DNA of 64,000 bases from Panicum virgatum (Eukaryota > Streptophyta > Magnoliopsida > Poales > Poaceae), in the NCBI RefSeq assembly GCF_016808335.1, contig NC_053139.1, positions 21,080,782 through 21,144,781 on the forward strand, written 5' to 3'. Under the pieces are notes generated by a model. It made no database searches. It had not been told where the DNA came from and saw only the letters and a list, made by a program, of their open reading frames with translations. Position 1 is the first letter of the stretch; every line of letters begins with the position of its first letter. The position numbers and the translations under genes are program-made. Below, piece after piece: positions 62,810 through 64,000 of this stretch.

Positions 62810-63627
62810 AATGAATGTGTAGCACGGGGGTCCATCAACACTGAGGCTGGGAAAGAGTTTACTGGAAGCATACCAAGAATGACTGGACTACTATCCCGAA
62901 TGTTTTCTGCCGACACATGGTGAACTCTACCCTGGCGATACTCTTTGGATCCCTTCTTGGATTGATCATGCTTCGTACGATCACTGCTCACTGGTATCAC
63001 GTGCTGCTGAGCCTGATCATTCTGATCATCTTGCTTGGAGCAGTCCCCGGAAATAAGGTGGGTCTCGTCACCACTGGTACGCGGGATTGTTGAAAGGTCC
63101 TGGACTGGTGCTACTGGTGACAACTGATTCTGAGGGAAACTTTTGGCATAATGACCTTTTTGTCCGCATTTGTAGCACTTGCGGTGGAGTTGAATGACGT
63201 TACTTGGTTGACTTCCCTGTGAACTTAACATCACATCTTGCATTACTTCTGCTGCTTGCCTTTTGGGCTCCTTGCGGCCACGTGGCTGAATCACCTTCGT
63301 AGTGATAGTCAACCCATCAATATAATCATAGAGAGCTTGATTCTCGACCTGTGTATCTCTAGAGCACTCAGGATCCTTTCTCTTCTGGATGGTCTGTAGC
63401 TCATCGACCGATGGACTGTCGAGGAAAAGGGAATCCTCTGCTAGCTGCTCTTGATGAGACCTCTTCCTCTTTGTACCGGAGAACAACCTCTGGTTCCTCC
63501 TAGTTGTGGCTTCATCTTCAGTAGCTCGAACTTGACGACAAGGAACACCATAGAATTGGCAACACGGGCAAGCTTTCTCACCATCACCCATTGCACTGTC
63601 TCCAAGGTATTTTTGTTCTGCTGACAT
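62810..63627 (-). pseudogene. Gag-protease fragment of the older element
   Basis: Frame from an ATG at 63627. It has a Cys-rich ACPCCQFYGVPC stretch, then a basic region, a zinc knuckle CYKCGQKGHYAKSFP whose fourth ligand is Phe instead of Cys, and a protease segment PASVLMDPRATHSFI in which the catalytic D-S/T-G reads D-P-R. It ends where the chromovirus inserted; the protein continues at 50594. Both metal-binding and protease functions appear lost. Confidence 0.78.
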
Positions 63628-64000
63628 CTGAGCTGGGATAAAAGGAAATACAGATTGGTAAGGTCAAGGAAGAGAGAAAAACTCCAGATAGGTGTTACAT
63701 AAATCCGAGAAAAAGGAACTATAGCATAACTCTTCTGCTCCGTATGAGAGATTCTCCAATTCCCATGTACTACCTGTAGGCCGGGGTGTCACATCCCTAC
63801 ACCCTTACAGAAACCGACGTCCTCGTCGGTGACGTCCTTGCCAGTGAATCCCTGGATATCATATCCTCTTCATATTATTCTTCTTCTTAACAAACAAGAC
63901 CGGGGAAACTCAAGGCATGATAAGGTAGAGAGGATAGAGTGGATGGTTTTACCCCCAACGATCTAACTCATTCTATTATTTAATTAACTTTAACTCAAGA
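63628..64000 (-). other. Leader or intron of the older gag-protease element
   Basis: Non-coding. The distal part (63905-64000) is similar to the chromovirus leader. A TTTTATCCCAG on the minus strand just before the frame could be an intron acceptor like the one in the intact gag. The 5' LTR lies outside the window. Confidence 0.5.

Noticed and set aside
1..64000. CRISPR array, operons, phage or defence genes
   Set aside because: Spliced plant exons and eukaryotic retroelements account for the coding content. No spaced identical repeats, cas-like frames or bacterial gene clusters were seen.

Overview
The window is a piece of a grass (Poaceae) nuclear genome. The signs are the repeat types: LINE tails ending in a GCAGCTC..CTGCGTGTTCGAGAAAA signature, Tekay-like chromovirus LTR elements, a Sirevirus with an envelope-like ORF, a LARD-like non-coding LTR element, TRIMs and MULEs. 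I cannot name the species. There is no prokaryotic content and no tRNA or rRNA gene.

The only cellular gene I can support is the 3' part of a plastidial 1,4-alpha-glucan (starch) branching enzyme of the BE1/SBE III type. It lies on the plus strand in eight exons between 3977 and 23587: 215 codons plus stop, all introns GT-AG. Its 5' exons lie left of the window. The introns are packed with mobile DNA. Upstream intron: a Ty1/copia 3' end, a LINE tail and a MULE. Intron 5136-6936: a TRIM. Intron 7018-17902: a gag-only LTR element, a copia LTR split by an hAT-like element, a long-TIR element, a LINE and a nearly complete antisense copia. Intron 18008-23222: a 1.5-kb LTR element with an IQ-like motif, and a LINE split by a second hAT-like element.

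From about 23.6 kb rightwards I see no host gene. After a CACTA-like remnant and LTR fragments comes a minus-strand LARD-like element with 4.3-4.5 kb LTRs and a 4.1-kb non-coding interior (27292-40499). It is joined to part of a second unit (40500-40577). That second unit carries a Sirevirus (LTR 40578-41863, envelope-like ORF 42430-44110, pol 45097-46653). The Sirevirus pol is cut by a gag-protease-only Ty3/gypsy element (3' LTR 46654-50176, gag fragment 62810-63627). That element is cut in turn by a young Tekay-like chromovirus (50600-62804) with a perfect TAATG target duplication and two 3515-bp LTRs.

The layers give a relative order: LARD, then Sirevirus into it, then tandem duplication by unequal recombination, then the gag-protease element, then the chromovirus. 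The last is nearly intact; the one lesion I found in its coding region is a UAG between protease and reverse transcriptase. No defence island, CRISPR array or biosynthetic cluster is present. The unusual content is structural: an intron in gag, a promoter-deleting microhomology deletion, palindrome arrays, an inverted copia pair inside one gene, and a stem-loop shared between different LTR families.
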